Source: Methanobacteriaceae archaeon (GTDB lineage: Archaea > Methanobacteriota > Methanobacteria > Methanobacteriales > Methanobacteriaceae). Taken from it: 64,000 nt of DNA. The notes under the pieces are model-generated. The model was not told the DNA's origin, did no database searches, and saw only the letters and a program-made list of their open reading frames with translations. Positions 29,976-39,478 of this stretch are shown here, one piece after another (position 1 is the first letter of the stretch; each line of letters begins with the position of its first letter). A program made the translations under genes and the position numbers. The DNA is taken from NCBI GenBank assembly GCA_030656015.1, contig JAUSNX010000001.1:310001-374000 (forward strand), read 5' to 3'.

Positions 29976-31274
29976 ATGGATCAATTACTATTCAACGATT
30001 TAGATATATCAAAAGAGATTAAAAAAGCTATTGTAGACATGGGATTTGAAGAAGCTACTCCAATTCAGTCTCTCACTATTCCCATAGCATTAACCGGTAA
30101 AGATATTATTGGACAGGCCCAAACTGGTACTGGAAAAACCGCAGCATTTGGGATTCCTGTTCTAGAAAAAATTTACACTCCGGACAAAAGCGTGCAGGCC
30201 ATTGTATTATGTCCTACCCGAGAATTATGTATTCAAGTAGCTGAAGAAGTAGGAAGAATTTCAGCACACATGGAAAGAGTTAAAGTACTACCAATTTATG
30301 GTGGACAGCCTATTGGAAGGCAAATCAGAGCACTCAATAAAGGAGTGCATGTTGTTATTGGTACTCCAGGAAGAGTAATCGACCACATCCAGAGAGGAAC
30401 TCTTAAATTAGATGGTGTGGAAATGGTTGTTCTGGATGAAGCAGATGAAATGCTAGATATGGGATTCCGGGACGATATAGAAGAAATTCTAAGACACGTT
30501 CCTAAGAAAAGGCAGACCCTATTATTCTCTGCTACCATGTCCAAGGACATTTTAAGACTCACTAAAAAATATCAGAAAAATCCAAAACTGATTAAAGTTG
30601 CTCATCACCAACTTACTGCTCCTGAAATCGAGCAAATCTATTTTGAAGCAAAAGAAAAAATGAAGACAGAAGTACTGTCCCGTGTAATGGATGTTCACGA
30701 TATTAAATTGGCCTTAGTATTCTGTAACACAAAACGCCGAGTAGATAGGTTAGTAAAAGACTTAAAAACTCGAGGATACTTCGTAGATGGTATTCACGGC
30801 GACATGAGACAGGGCCAAAGAGATAAGGTCATGAACAAATACCGTAATGGTAAAATAGACATTCTGGTGGCCACTGATGTTGCAGCCAGAGGAATCGACG
30901 TGCCTGATGTGGAAGCAGTATTCAACTACGACGTACCTAACGACAATGAATATTATGTGCACCGGATTGGTCGAACTGGACGTGCTGGTAAAAAAGGACA
31001 GGCTTTTACCTTTGTAGCAGGTAAAGAAATCTACAAATTAAGAGATATCCAAAGATTTACCAAAACTAAAATCCAACAACAACAAATTCCTTCACTAAAA
31101 GATGTTGACAAGCTTAAAACAGATATGATTCTGGAAAAAGTTAAAGCAACTATCGATAATGAAGATTTAAGTAAATGTGTTCACAACGTGGAGCGATTAA
31201 TAGAAGTCGGTTATAACTCTGTAGATATATCAGCTGCCCTATTGAAGATTGCTAACGATAAAAACACTAATTAA
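29976..31274 (+). CDS. deaD: DEAD-box RNA helicase
   Basis: ATP-dependent RNA helicase of 432 residues that unwinds short RNA duplexes, helping ribosome assembly, decay or cold growth. All motifs are present in order: Q motif (FEEATPIQS), I AQTGTGKTAAFG, Ia PTRELCIQ, GTPGRV, II LDEADEMLDMGF, III SATMS, then VFCNTKRRVDRL, V ATDVAARGIDVP and VI YVHRIGRTGRAGK. The C-terminus is short and ends in a helical segment without an RNA-binding accessory domain. AAGGA precedes the ATG. The long upstream gap with a hairpin suggests regulation of the leader. Confidence 0.94.
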   Translation: MDQLLFNDLDISKEIKKAIVDMGFEEATPIQSLTIPIALTGKDIIGQAQTGTGKTAAFGIPVLEKIYTPDKSVQAIVLCPTRELCIQVAEEVGRISAHMERVKVLPIYGGQPIGRQIRALNKGVHVVIGTPGRVIDHIQRGTLKLDGVEMVVLDEADEMLDMGFRDDIEEILRHVPKKRQTLLFSATMSKDILRLTKKYQKNPKLIKVAHHQLTAPEIEQIYFEAKEKMKTEVLSRVMDVHDIKLALVFCNTKRRVDRLVKDLKTRGYFVDGIHGDMRQGQRDKVMNKYRNGKIDILVATDVAARGIDVPDVEAVFNYDVPNDNEYYVHRIGRTGRAGKKGQAFTFVAGKEIYKLRDIQRFTKTKIQQQQIPSLKDVDKLKTDMILEKVKATIDNEDLSKCVHNVERLIEVGYNSVDISAALLKIANDKNTN

Positions 31275-31587
31275 GTAAATTTTTAATTATAAAAATTTAT
31301 TTTTTAAATTTTTGTTTTAGATATTTTTTTAAATTCGATTTTATATTTTTCATTAACTATTTTCTTTTATAGAAATTTTCTTTTTAATTCATTCTTAATT
31401 ATCTTTTCTAATTCCTTTGTTTGAATTAAAAATATTCTCGTTATTTATAATATAACCCCTTAAATCAATTTTTAATTATTTACACTTATTTTAATAAAAT
31501 AGGTCAATTTAATTATTAAACTCATGAAAAGCTTTTTATTGGATAAAATCCCTATTAAATAAAAGTAAAAGATTAAAAGAGATTTAA
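31275..31587. other. T-rich intergenic region
   Basis: 313 bases with repeated T runs just after the helicase stop (around 31279-31335), suitable as oligo-T terminators, then AT-rich sequence with the promoter of the phosphoesterase. No gene is visible. Confidence 0.4.
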
Positions 31588-32397
31588 ATGAAATTAAAGA
31601 ACACTTTAGGATTATTAGGAATAATTGGATTTTTAATTGTGGCTTACATGTTCATTGAGCCCTACTGGATTGAAACCAAGGAATTGAACATTGAATCCAG
31701 TCAAATACCATCCCAGTTCGATGGCAAGAAAATCGTTTTTATCAGTGATATTCATCACGGGCCATTTTTTGATAAAAATAGAGTCAATGATCTTGTAAAT
31801 CAAGTCAATAACTTAAATCCGGACCTTATTTTATTAGGAGGGGACTATGTTAGTGGTAACTCCACCTACATTGCTCCAGTATTCTCGTCTCTGGCCAAAT
31901 TAAAAGCACCTTTAGGAGTTTATGCAGTTCTAGGGAATAGTGACCCACAGTACTGGACTTTAAACACCATACCTAAATCAAATATGACCTACATTGGTAA
32001 CAAAGGAACATGGATAGAGTTAAATGGTGCCCAAATCAGATTAGGTGGAGTTGGGGATTATAACAATGGTGCTCAAATACAAAATGCCACTATAGGTCCA
32101 GTTACCGCGCAGGATTTTGTTATTTTATTATCACACAATCCGGATTATTTCCCCGAAGTAAATAAAAACAAAGTGGACCTAGTATTATCTGGCCATACCC
32201 ATGGAGGACAAGTAACATTTTTTGGCCTTTTGGCTCCGGTTGTTTATTCAGATTATGGAAATAAATATCGTACCGGAATTATAAATGAAGATAACTCTAC
32301 TATGATTGTGAGTAATGGAATAGGAACCGTTTACGCACCTATCAGGTTCTTTGCCAGACCTCAGATATATGTAATAACCCTAAAAAGAACCACTTAA
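31588..32397 (+). CDS. Membrane-anchored metallophosphoesterase (YaeI/YkuE type)
   Basis: Calcineurin-type phosphodiesterase of 269 residues with an N-terminal membrane anchor (about 7-25) and an outward-facing domain. Motifs are [31 protein letters not shown] and SGHTHGGQ. The third motif is normally GNHD; here the histidine that stabilises the transition state is replaced by serine. YaeI/YkuE relatives act on lipid or nucleotide phosphodiesters. It stands alone; a weak AGAG site precedes the ATG. Confidence 0.83.
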   Translation: MKLKNTLGLLGIIGFLIVAYMFIEPYWIETKELNIESSQIPSQFDGKKIVFISDIHHGPFFDKNRVNDLVNQVNNLNPDLILLGGDYVSGNSTYIAPVFSSLAKLKAPLGVYAVLGNSDPQYWTLNTIPKSNMTYIGNKGTWIELNGAQIRLGGVGDYNNGAQIQNATIGPVTAQDFVILLSHNPDYFPEVNKNKVDLVLSGHTHGGQVTFFGLLAPVVYSDYGNKYRTGIINEDNSTMIVSNGIGTVYAPIRFFARPQIYVITLKRTT

Positions 32398-32517
32398 TTT
32401 TTTATTTTATAGTTATGATTTTTTATTTATTTTATTATTGAGAATCAAAAAGAATTAGAATAGATATATGACATTAAATAAAATCAAACAGGATGAAAAT
32501 AATTATAAATCAAACAA

Positions 32518-33179
32518 TTAGTCAATCTGCAAATCTTTTTTGAAATTCTCAAATCCTATTTTTTCTATATAATACCCCAGCCGTCTTTTGGTGTCTACTT
32601 TCCCATAATAATTAAAAATTTTATCAATTAATTCAATAGCATCCTCATGACAAAGGTTTTTTGCAATTTTTTCCCCAATCATAGGTTTTCTTCCACTATT
32701 ACCCCCAACCATAACATTCCAACCATTTTTGTGCCAATTAGACCAATATCCCTGACAGCAGACATAGCACAGGAGTTTGGACATCCACTTACTCCAATTT
32801 TAGCCTTATTAGGCAAAGAACTTCCCATAAATTTATCATCAATGGCCATTCCCATCTTAATAGTATCCTGTTCCCCTTTTTTACAATGAATTATTCCTGG
32901 ACAGAATTTAGAAGATCTCACCACTTTGCCAATGAATCCACCAGGTTTCATACCTAATTCTTTCCAAATATCATCAAGATTATCTTTGGGCAGACCAATA
33001 ACAGCAACTCTTTGTTCAGGAGTAATTTTAAATGTTTTAGCATTATATTTCTCTGCTATATCTACCATTTTTTTCAAATCTTCCACTGAAATGATACCAC
33101 CAGGAAGATAAGGAATTATTGCATAAGTTTTCATGTCTCTTTGTAGTGCAGCACCTTTTTCAGGAATATTTTCTAACAT
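32518..33179 (-). pseudogene. Small siroheme sulfite/nitrite reductase-like protein, frameshifted
   Basis: Short siroheme/4Fe-4S protein related to assimilatory sulfite reductase halves found in methanogens. The first frame (33179 to a stop at 32679) carries the cluster motifs CPGIIHC (CX5C) and GCPNSC (CX3C). The coding sense continues in the next frame (NGWNVMVGGNSGRKP..., to 32518). The frames join at an A run near 32726-32730, which has five As; six would restore one protein of about 220 residues. So a one-base deletion, a sequencing error or a -1 slip at AAAAA splits it. Residues after the break include the conserved GG and the C-terminal helix. The native substrate of such small reductases is unknown. 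Confidence 0.75.
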
Positions 33180-33435
33180 AATATTGCTTTATATAATTTA
33201 ATTATACATTTATTATTGAATAATAATTTAATAGATTAAGATTAATAAACCTGATTTAAGCACTTAATTAATAAATAATTTGATTAAAAACTTTTTAATA
33301 TCATCATGAATAATTTCAAATAATAATTTAAGCATTCCATATTCACTGGAATCATAATGAATCATAATATTATTATAGATACTAATATCTGGTTTAAATA
33401 ACAAATATTATATTAATTCAGGAGTATTAAATCAA

Positions 33436-33876
33436 ATGTTTATTCAGGGGATTAAAATGATAAAAAAAGCAGAACTGGTGGAACAGATAGAAAAAACAGA
33501 CCTTGAAATTGCTAATAGTTCTAAAGATACTTGGGAAAAGAATATTTATTTAGATGATGAAAAAGTCCTAATTGTTGGATATGAAAAAGAAGAAAACTTT
33601 GAAAAGGAAGATCCTGAAGAAGAAACTGTTACTACCTATATCTGGTATTGGGAGTTAAGAAATTCTGAAAACTGGGAACTGCTATTTGAAAATCGCAACC
33701 AAAAGTTTAGCTTTTGCGAATCAGAGCATGGAACATTCAGTGATGATGACAAAATAGAAGATGTAGTGGGAGATATTGATGAAGGAGAAATATGCACCTG
33801 GAGTGAACAGGACCATATCGAAGACATTTCCGATGAAATTGCGGATGTAACCATGGAATGGTTAAAAAAACTTTAA
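33436..33876 (+). CDS. Acidic hypothetical protein
   Basis: 146 residues (139 if the ATG at 33457, which follows GGGG at six bases, is used; the ATG at 33436 lies 12 bases after AGGAG). Very acidic, with long Glu/Asp stretches (EKEENFEKEDPEEE; DDDKIEDVVGDIDEGE) and several Trp. No signal, membrane segment or known motif. It may be a small solvent-exposed regulatory or binding protein; I do not recognise it. Confidence 0.6.
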   Translation: MFIQGIKMIKKAELVEQIEKTDLEIANSSKDTWEKNIYLDDEKVLIVGYEKEENFEKEDPEEETVTTYIWYWELRNSENWELLFENRNQKFSFCESEHGTFSDDDKIEDVVGDIDEGEICTWSEQDHIEDISDEIADVTMEWLKKL

Positions 33877-33941
33877 TTAATCCTGCTTTAAAAAAGTCTT
33901 AAAAGATATAAAATAAGAAAAAATTGAATAAAAATAAAAAA

Positions 33942-34673
33942 TTATTCCTCTTTTTTCTCATCAAGGCCCCATTTTTTTCTAAATTTCAATTTCTGCTTGG
34001 CATTCATCCAGTGGCTACCATCACAATAAGGTTTGTTTTCTGATTTACCGCAGCGACACAGAGTTACCCTATTCCGGATTTCATATTCTGTTCCATCAGC
34101 AGATTCAATGGTAACTCCACCCCTGACCCATATTGGTCCTTCACAGCTCTTTTGAGGGTCATGTATAAGTACAATAGAAGGTTCATATTCTTTTTCAAAA
34201 GCTTGACCTGTTTTTTTGTCCCACAACACCAGTCTCCCAGAAGGACAGACCATAGCCTCTTCAATGGCTATTTGACGAGCTTCTGGATCATTTGATTTTT
34301 TTATATTCTCTCTTATGCCCCCTGCCCTTAGACAAAACCGGGAATGGTCGCAAAATTCATATAAATCAGTTAATTTGAGCTCAGGGCCTTCAAATATATC
34401 TGCTTTTTCCATATAAGTTTTTTTACGGGCATTTTCGGTTCCATCGAAACCAGCTGCAGTATGAGTTCCATCACAATATGGCTTTTTTTTAGACTCGCCA
34501 CAACGGCATAAAGTATAAGTTTCTTGTGGGGGAAATTGACGAATATCCTGTAATTCCCTGGTGTGTCCTGCCTCATCAGTAATTAATTTCTGTTCATAAA
34601 GGGGAACCCCACCAGTAACAATATATGGGCCATTTTTAGTTATTTTAATTTTCATTTTATCTTTTTCAGCCAT
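33942..34673 (-). CDS. Double CDGSH iron-sulfur protein
   Basis: 243-residue Fe-S protein. Two CDGSH-type clusters are clear: CRCGESKKKPYCDGTH near 55-70 and CRCGKSENKPYCDGSH near 205-220. These ligate [2Fe-2S] through three Cys and one His. Between them lies a segment with CDHSRFC, MVCPSGRL and QKSCEGP, resembling the Fer4_19 divergent ferredoxin domain. It is probably a soluble redox or Fe-S storage protein. It is on the strand opposite to the acidic hypothetical gene, 65 bases away. Confidence 0.87.
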   Translation of the reverse strand: MAEKDKMKIKITKNGPYIVTGGVPLYEQKLITDEAGHTRELQDIRQFPPQETYTLCRCGESKKKPYCDGTHTAAGFDGTENARKKTYMEKADIFEGPELKLTDLYEFCDHSRFCLRAGGIRENIKKSNDPEARQIAIEEAMVCPSGRLVLWDKKTGQAFEKEYEPSIVLIHDPQKSCEGPIWVRGGVTIESADGTEYEIRNRVTLCRCGKSENKPYCDGSHWMNAKQKLKFRKKWGLDEKKEE

Positions 34674-34763
34674 ATGAATCCTTTATTAATTATATTTCAT
34701 TTATTATTTTTAATTAATTGTTTGTAAAATAAAAAAATAAAAAAATTTTTTAAAAAATAATTT

Positions 34764-36149
34764 TTATTTTCCTTTAACAACATTATTACTGTTTCTTTTA
34801 GCCTTTGCTGCAAAAATACCTATGAAACACATTATAGTGAAAATTGTGAAACAGATAGGTATGCTTTTTAATAGAATAGCATATGATTCTGGTGAAATAA
34901 CAACCCTACCCATTACAAAAGCAAAAACTAGAGTTACAATCCCAACACTGAATGTCTGACCTATTAAACGCATGGAACTAACCGTAGCAGATGCTATTCC
35001 ATAGTATTTTCTCTCTACCGAGCCCATAATAGCATTGGTATTAGGTGAAGAAAACAATCCAAAACCAAGACCCAGAATCATTAAAGCCACAATAATTAGC
35101 TCCAAACTAGTATTTTGATTGATTAATGAAAGAATAAAAAGTCCCACTGTGGTAATGGCCATTCCCATAGTAGCTAAAAGTTGTGGATCTTTTTTATCAG
35201 AAAGACGACCAGCCATAGGTGCTACAATAGCCATTATTATGGGTTGGGCCACCAGAATCAGTCCTGTAGTCTGGGCATCAAATGCTTTAATGTATTGTAA
35301 GTAGTAGCTCAAAAGAAGAGACACTGCAAAGGTTGAACTGTAATTTATTAATGCAGCCAAGCTGGAAAATGCAAAAGTATAATTTTTAAAGAGTTTCATA
35401 TTGAATACCGGGCTAGAATGACTTAATTCCCACTTTACAAATGTTAATAATAATAAAACTCCTATTAAAAGCATCCAGATTCCGGATGTATCTGGAAGAA
35501 GTGAAAATCCATACATCAACAAAAATAGTGCAACAGAATAAAATGCGGAGCCAATAAAATCGAATTTCTCGCCCTTAGCATCAGCCCACTCGTCTTTGAG
35601 TTTACCCAGTACAATGGCCAGAGTTAAAATACCAATAGGTACTGTGAACCAGAATATGCTAGGCCATCCTAAATAATAGGTAAATAATCCGCCCAATACT
35701 GGACCTAATGACAGTCCAATATAAACTACAGCTATATTTATCCCAATTACTTTTCCTCTGTCTTGAGGAGGATAAACCCGAGTTAAAAGGGCCAGACCTG
35801 TTACAAACATCATGGCAGATCCAATTCCCTGGAAAACCCTGAAAATGATTAAATCCATGGCATTAGGTGCCAATGCAGATAAAATCGAGAAAACAGTGAA
35901 AATAAGCATTCCATAGGTAAATATTTTTTTCATACCATATATTTCAGATATTCTACCAAATGGAACGGCAAATATAGCTGCTGCCAGAAGATATGAAGCA
36001 GGTATCCAGTTTTGAACTATAGCATCAATTTTAAACTGTGCTGCTATAGCAGGAAGAGCAACATTCACTGATGCACCCATAAATGGAGTTAAAAAAGATG
36101 AAAGGGCAGCTATAATGAGCACATAATGTTTCACTGATATTTTCTGCAT
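34764..36149 (-). CDS. MFS drug/solute exporter, DHA2 (14-helix) type
   Basis: Proton-coupled exporter of the EmrB/QacA group, 461 residues with about 14 hydrophobic segments. Typical signatures are ASVNVALPAIA in helix 1, the motif A loop GRISEIYGMKK, QGIGSAMM in helix 4, and GPVLGGLF (motif C) in helix 5. GGAGATAAAAC precedes the ATG. No regulator gene is adjacent. It exports an unknown toxic compound or metabolite. Confidence 0.87.
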   Translation of the reverse strand: MQKISVKHYVLIIAALSSFLTPFMGASVNVALPAIAAQFKIDAIVQNWIPASYLLAAAIFAVPFGRISEIYGMKKIFTYGMLIFTVFSILSALAPNAMDLIIFRVFQGIGSAMMFVTGLALLTRVYPPQDRGKVIGINIAVVYIGLSLGPVLGGLFTYYLGWPSIFWFTVPIGILTLAIVLGKLKDEWADAKGEKFDFIGSAFYSVALFLLMYGFSLLPDTSGIWMLLIGVLLLLTFVKWELSHSSPVFNMKLFKNYTFAFSSLAALINYSSTFAVSLLLSYYLQYIKAFDAQTTGLILVAQPIIMAIVAPMAGRLSDKKDPQLLATMGMAITTVGLFILSLINQNTSLELIIVALMILGLGFGLFSSPNTNAIMGSVERKYYGIASATVSSMRLIGQTFSVGIVTLVFAFVMGRVVISPESYAILLKSIPICFTIFTIMCFIGIFAAKAKRNSNNVVKGK

Positions 36150-36388
36150 GTTTTATCTCCAATGATTAAAATATGCCTATTAATAATATATATTTTCTTA
36201 TAAAACAAGATTTTTTTTAATTGATAATAAACCCTAAAAAATATTTTTCTTTAAATTATTGAATATATTTACATTCCTTTATTTTAGCCAAAATACTTGG
36301 TCACATGGAATAAAATAAAGTTAAAATATATGATATTATAATTAAAATTACTCAAATAGACTGATTAAATTAAGTTTGAGTTGATGCT

Positions 36389-36529
36389 ATGAAAGAAGGT
36401 GAAAACTGCGGGAAAAAATTTAATAAAGAAGATTTTTATAAATTAAAATTTAAATAAGAATTTATAGGGCATTTTACAGACGAAATATGGCATTTTAATG
36501 AATTAACCATTTGCCCAGAATGTTTTTAA
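36389..36529 (+). pseudogene. Decayed zinc-finger protein
   Basis: In one frame the sequence reads MKEGENCGKKFNKEDFYKL, then FK, a TAA at 36455-36457, and without any frame change continues EFIGHFTDEIWHFNELTICP followed by ECF and a stop. CPEC at the end and NCGKKF at the start look like two halves of a small zinc ribbon. The Gly at position 4 (GGT) lies where the first Cys (TGT) of a CxxC is expected. So one point mutation created a stop and another removed a ligand. It is a recently broken 46-residue gene. Confidence 0.6.
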
Positions 36530-36687
36530 TCCAGCAAAGAAAAATGTTATTCCTGATAAAACTTAAGATTATTCTAATGAATCAACTAATATAATAAATA
36601 AAGCTAAAACTTCTAAAAAACATCACAAATAATTATTCAACTAATTTAATTAATTTAATATCATTTAAAATTCTAATTAAAATAATG

Positions 36688-36707
36688 AAAAAAGAGAATA
36701 TAAAATT
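36688..36707 (-). terminator. Second copy of the glt oligo-T terminator
   Basis: A 20-base perfect copy of 36744-36763, giving a second T-run terminator 56 bases downstream in the direction of transcription. This is a backup terminator made by duplication. Confidence 0.45.
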
Positions 36708-36743
36708 TATTAACTACTATTAATTTTAATTCTATAATCTGTT

Positions 36744-36787
36744 AAAAAAGAGAATATAAAATTCCTCTTAAAATATTAAAAGGAATT
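36744..36787 (-). terminator. glt operon terminator hairpin plus oligo-T
   Basis: On the minus strand, the arm at 36787-36778 pairs with 36769-36760 (AATTCCTTTT / AAGAGGAATT, one wobble), followed by TATATTCTCTTTTTT ending at 36744. It directly follows the gltB2 stop. Confidence 0.6.
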
Positions 36788-38288
36788 ATTTTTTAATGAA
36801 AGGGGCTTCCAATCCGGCCATTTTCACACCAGTTAGGACTGATGACTCGATAGTTAATGCACGAAGATCGTCCTTTTCCAGTTTGCTCACATCAGTATTT
36901 CCTGCCTGCTGGGTAAGCATGCAAGCTTCTTCAGTCATGGCTTCTATGTAGCGGGCCACCTTTTTACCACCTTCCACATAGTCCAGTCTCCTTCTAAATT
37001 GAGGATTCTGTGTAGCAATACCTTTCCTACAGGTTCCAGTGTAACACTTTTGACAAACACGGCAGCCTATGGAAACAAGCGCCGAAGTTGCGATGTATGC
37101 TGCATCTGCACCTAAAGCAATGGCCTTGGCCACATCTGCACCATTTCTGATACCTCCTGCAGCTACAAGACTTACTTTTTCCCTCAGGTTGATATGTTTT
37201 AATGCTTCATCTGCTTCCACAATTCCTGCAATAGTTGGAACACCAGAGTGTTCAGTTACTATATCCGGACCAGCACCAGTTCCTCCCTGCATACCATCCA
37301 CTACAATTATGTCTGCTCCAGCTTTAGCAGCGATTTTTACATCGTCACTAACTCTTCCAGAGGTGAATTTAACCATGATTGGAACTTTCCAGTCGCTGAT
37401 TTCTCTTAACTGAGAAATCTTCATGCTCAAATCTTCTGGACCTACAATATCCATGTGTCGGGCCGGGCTTAGAGCATCACTTCCTTCAGGAATCATTCGT
37501 ATTTTAGATACCTCTGCGGTAACTTTTTCACCTAAAAGGTGTCCTCCCATACCTGATTTTGCTCCCTGACCAATTTTAATCTCAATGGCCTCTGAATTGT
37601 TCAGGTATTCTGCAGATACACCAAATCGACCAGATGCATATTGGGCAATTAATTTAGAAGCATATTTACGTTCTTCTGGAAGCATTCCACCTTCACCAGT
37701 GTTGGTAGCTGTTCCAGCAAGAGTAGCTCCCATAGCCAGAGCAATTTTGGCTTCTTTACTTAGTGCACCAAATGACATGGCGGCAATCATAATAGGTGTG
37801 TCCAGTACCAGTGGGTTTTCAGCGTAACGACTTCCTAAAACCACTTTGGTGTTGCATGGTTCCCGATACTTATCAATAGGCGGCCTGGAAACCTGGGCCG
37901 GTACAATTACCAGATCATCAAATGTAGGTATGATACGGGTTGCACCACATCCCCTAACTTTGTAGGATCCTTCGTTAGATTTTCTCTGTATTTCCAATAG
38001 ATCTGAGAATGACCAAACATTACGAGTATCTTCTGGCACTGCATTTACTTCAATTGCATCGTTAGGACACATTTCTTCACATATACGGCATCCCACACAG
38101 TTTTCATGGTGAAGTGGGTAAGGTTGATCCCCAACTATTTCATAAACATCATGAGGACAGTTGTTATAACAGGAGTAACAGTTTTTACATTGACTTTCGT
38201 CCCGGTTGTCACATAAGTACCAGCAGCATCCAGGCCTGTCAAAATTTCTCATACAGAGCTCTTTACTTCTTTCTACTTTGAAAGGCAT
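36786..38288 (-). CDS. gltB2: Glutamate synthase, FMN/Fe-S catalytic subunit (archaeal GltB domain 2)
   Basis: Central synthase domain of glutamate synthase, made as a separate 500-residue subunit. It combines ammonia and 2-oxoglutarate to glutamate on FMN. Residues 10-80 hold ferredoxin-type clusters (CKNCYSCYNNCP and CVGCRICEEMCP). The TIM barrel shows MIAAMSFGALSKEAK, TNTGEGGML, IKIGQGAKSGMGGHL, VDGMQGGTGAGP and AAGGIRNGADV, and CRVCQKCYTGTCRKG carries the 3Fe-4S-type cysteines. It is the last gene of the operon; its ATG overlaps the frhB-like stop (TAATG). Confidence 0.93.
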   Translation of the reverse strand: MPFKVERSKELCMRNFDRPGCCWYLCDNRDESQCKNCYSCYNNCPHDVYEIVGDQPYPLHHENCVGCRICEEMCPNDAIEVNAVPEDTRNVWSFSDLLEIQRKSNEGSYKVRGCGATRIIPTFDDLVIVPAQVSRPPIDKYREPCNTKVVLGSRYAENPLVLDTPIMIAAMSFGALSKEAKIALAMGATLAGTATNTGEGGMLPEERKYASKLIAQYASGRFGVSAEYLNNSEAIEIKIGQGAKSGMGGHLLGEKVTAEVSKIRMIPEGSDALSPARHMDIVGPEDLSMKISQLREISDWKVPIMVKFTSGRVSDDVKIAAKAGADIIVVDGMQGGTGAGPDIVTEHSGVPTIAGIVEADEALKHINLREKVSLVAAGGIRNGADVAKAIALGADAAYIATSALVSIGCRVCQKCYTGTCRKGIATQNPQFRRRLDYVEGGKKVARYIEAMTEEACMLTQQAGNTDVSKLEKDDLRALTIESSVLTGVKMAGLEAPFIKK

Positions 38289-39478
38289 TATGATCCCCCA
38301 TTAGATTTTAATTTATTGGATCCTGATTCACTAAATGAATTATTTTTTAATGAATTATTTTGTTCAGCTTTTAATGGTTTAAAAATGGGACAAGCAGAAT
38401 ATTTAGTCCCTGAAGCTTTAACAATTGCCTCCACATCACCAGTAAGTCCGGGTTTTGGTTTCCATGGGTCATGGGCACTTTTATCTACTATTAATGCCTC
38501 TTCAACTACTTTGCTAGAAACTGCAAAGCTTAATATAGAAGTAACAACTCCCCCATCCTGACCCTGGAACATGGCAGCCTTGGCAGAGACTATTTTAATA
38601 TAATCTCCAAAGGCAGATTTTTCAGCGTCATGACTAACCATATTATCCGGAACGTAAGTTCTAGGACAGGCCACATAACAGGCATTACAACCTTCTGGGC
38701 ATTTTCCTTTTACTTCTGGTTTTCTACCATTTATTTCTACAATATTTTCAGGACATGACAATAAACAGGCCCCACAAAGAACGCATGCACCAACATCAAT
38801 AACATCGCTTTTAAGGTCTGCAAATTGACTATCTGCAATTTCTTCCAAGTATTCTCCTTCAGGCATTATTCTCCAGTATAAAACTGGGCGAGCCATGTTT
38901 TCCCGTTTTTTAATTTCTTTTAAGTTTTCAGATTTCTTTTTAAGGGCTAATCTTTCCATTAGTTTAATACCGGAATCAGAAATAGGTTTAGTTTCAATGT
39001 ACTTAGCTTCCTCAGCATTTTCCATTAATTCTAATCCTTTTTCATTACGAATTATGACTGTGGACCATCCTTCTGGTGATCCGACCGAACCTACTGACAA
39101 GTCAGACTGTTCAGAAGTGAAGTCCATACATATCTGGCAGCTCTTTCGGATGCAAGTTTTAGCTTCATCTAAAGATATTTTGAATACTTGATCTTCAGTG
39201 AGATATAACCATAAATAGCCCTTTTCAATACGACACTGGTTCACATCCTTTAAATCAATGTCGTGCTTTTTCAAAAGTTCCTTCAAATAACTGTAGGAAA
39301 AGTTTTCCATACAGAAAAGGCCTATTTTCAAATCTATTGGTAAATCTCCCAAATGACCCGAATAATCATCCATAATAGAAGCGGCCATTATTTGGCAGGG
39401 GGTTCCGGTCATAGCGATTTTCTCCGAACAATTGCCCGCTTGTATTTCAGCTTGATTTTTAACAGAGTTATTATTCAT
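38288..39478 (-). CDS. FrhB-like Fe-S flavoprotein, domains permuted; probable electron-input subunit of glutamate synthase
   Basis: 396-residue relative of the F420-hydrogenase beta subunit family, which binds FAD, Fe-S and often F420. The order is unusual. The FrhB C-terminal domain comes first (MTGTPCQIMAA near 23, CIRKSCQICMDF near 109, VGSVGSPEGWSTVIIR). Then come two 4Fe-4S motifs (Cys232/235/238/242 and Cys260/264/267/271). Last is the FrhB N-terminal domain (FQGQDGGVVTSILSFAV near 304, ASGTKYSACPI near 355) and a Ser/Asn-rich tail. The usual order is Fe-S, N-domain, C-domain, so this is a circular permutation. It overlaps both neighbours by one base (TAATG), supporting a tight complex with GltB2 and GltB3. 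It would pass electrons from F420H2 or ferredoxin to GltB; the donor is inferred. Confidence 0.8.
   Translation of the reverse strand: MNNNSVKNQAEIQAGNCSEKIAMTGTPCQIMAASIMDDYSGHLGDLPIDLKIGLFCMENFSYSYLKELLKKHDIDLKDVNQCRIEKGYLWLYLTEDQVFKISLDEAKTCIRKSCQICMDFTSEQSDLSVGSVGSPEGWSTVIIRNEKGLELMENAEEAKYIETKPISDSGIKLMERLALKKKSENLKEIKKRENMARPVLYWRIMPEGEYLEEIADSQFADLKSDVIDVGACVLCGACLLSCPENIVEINGRKPEVKGKCPEGCNACYVACPRTYVPDNMVSHDAEKSAFGDYIKIVSAKAAMFQGQDGGVVTSILSFAVSSKVVEEALIVDKSAHDPWKPKPGLTGDVEAIVKASGTKYSACPIFKPLKAEQNNSLKNNSFSESGSNKLKSNGGS

Larger units (their letters stand above)
36150..36785. other. Intergenic region with a pseudogene and the glt terminators
   Basis: Between the MFS gene and the glutamate synthase operon. 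It holds the zinc-finger pseudogene (36389-36529) and, near its right end, a hairpin plus a repeated T-rich terminator of the minus-strand glt operon. The rest is AT-rich with no gene. Confidence 0.5.
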
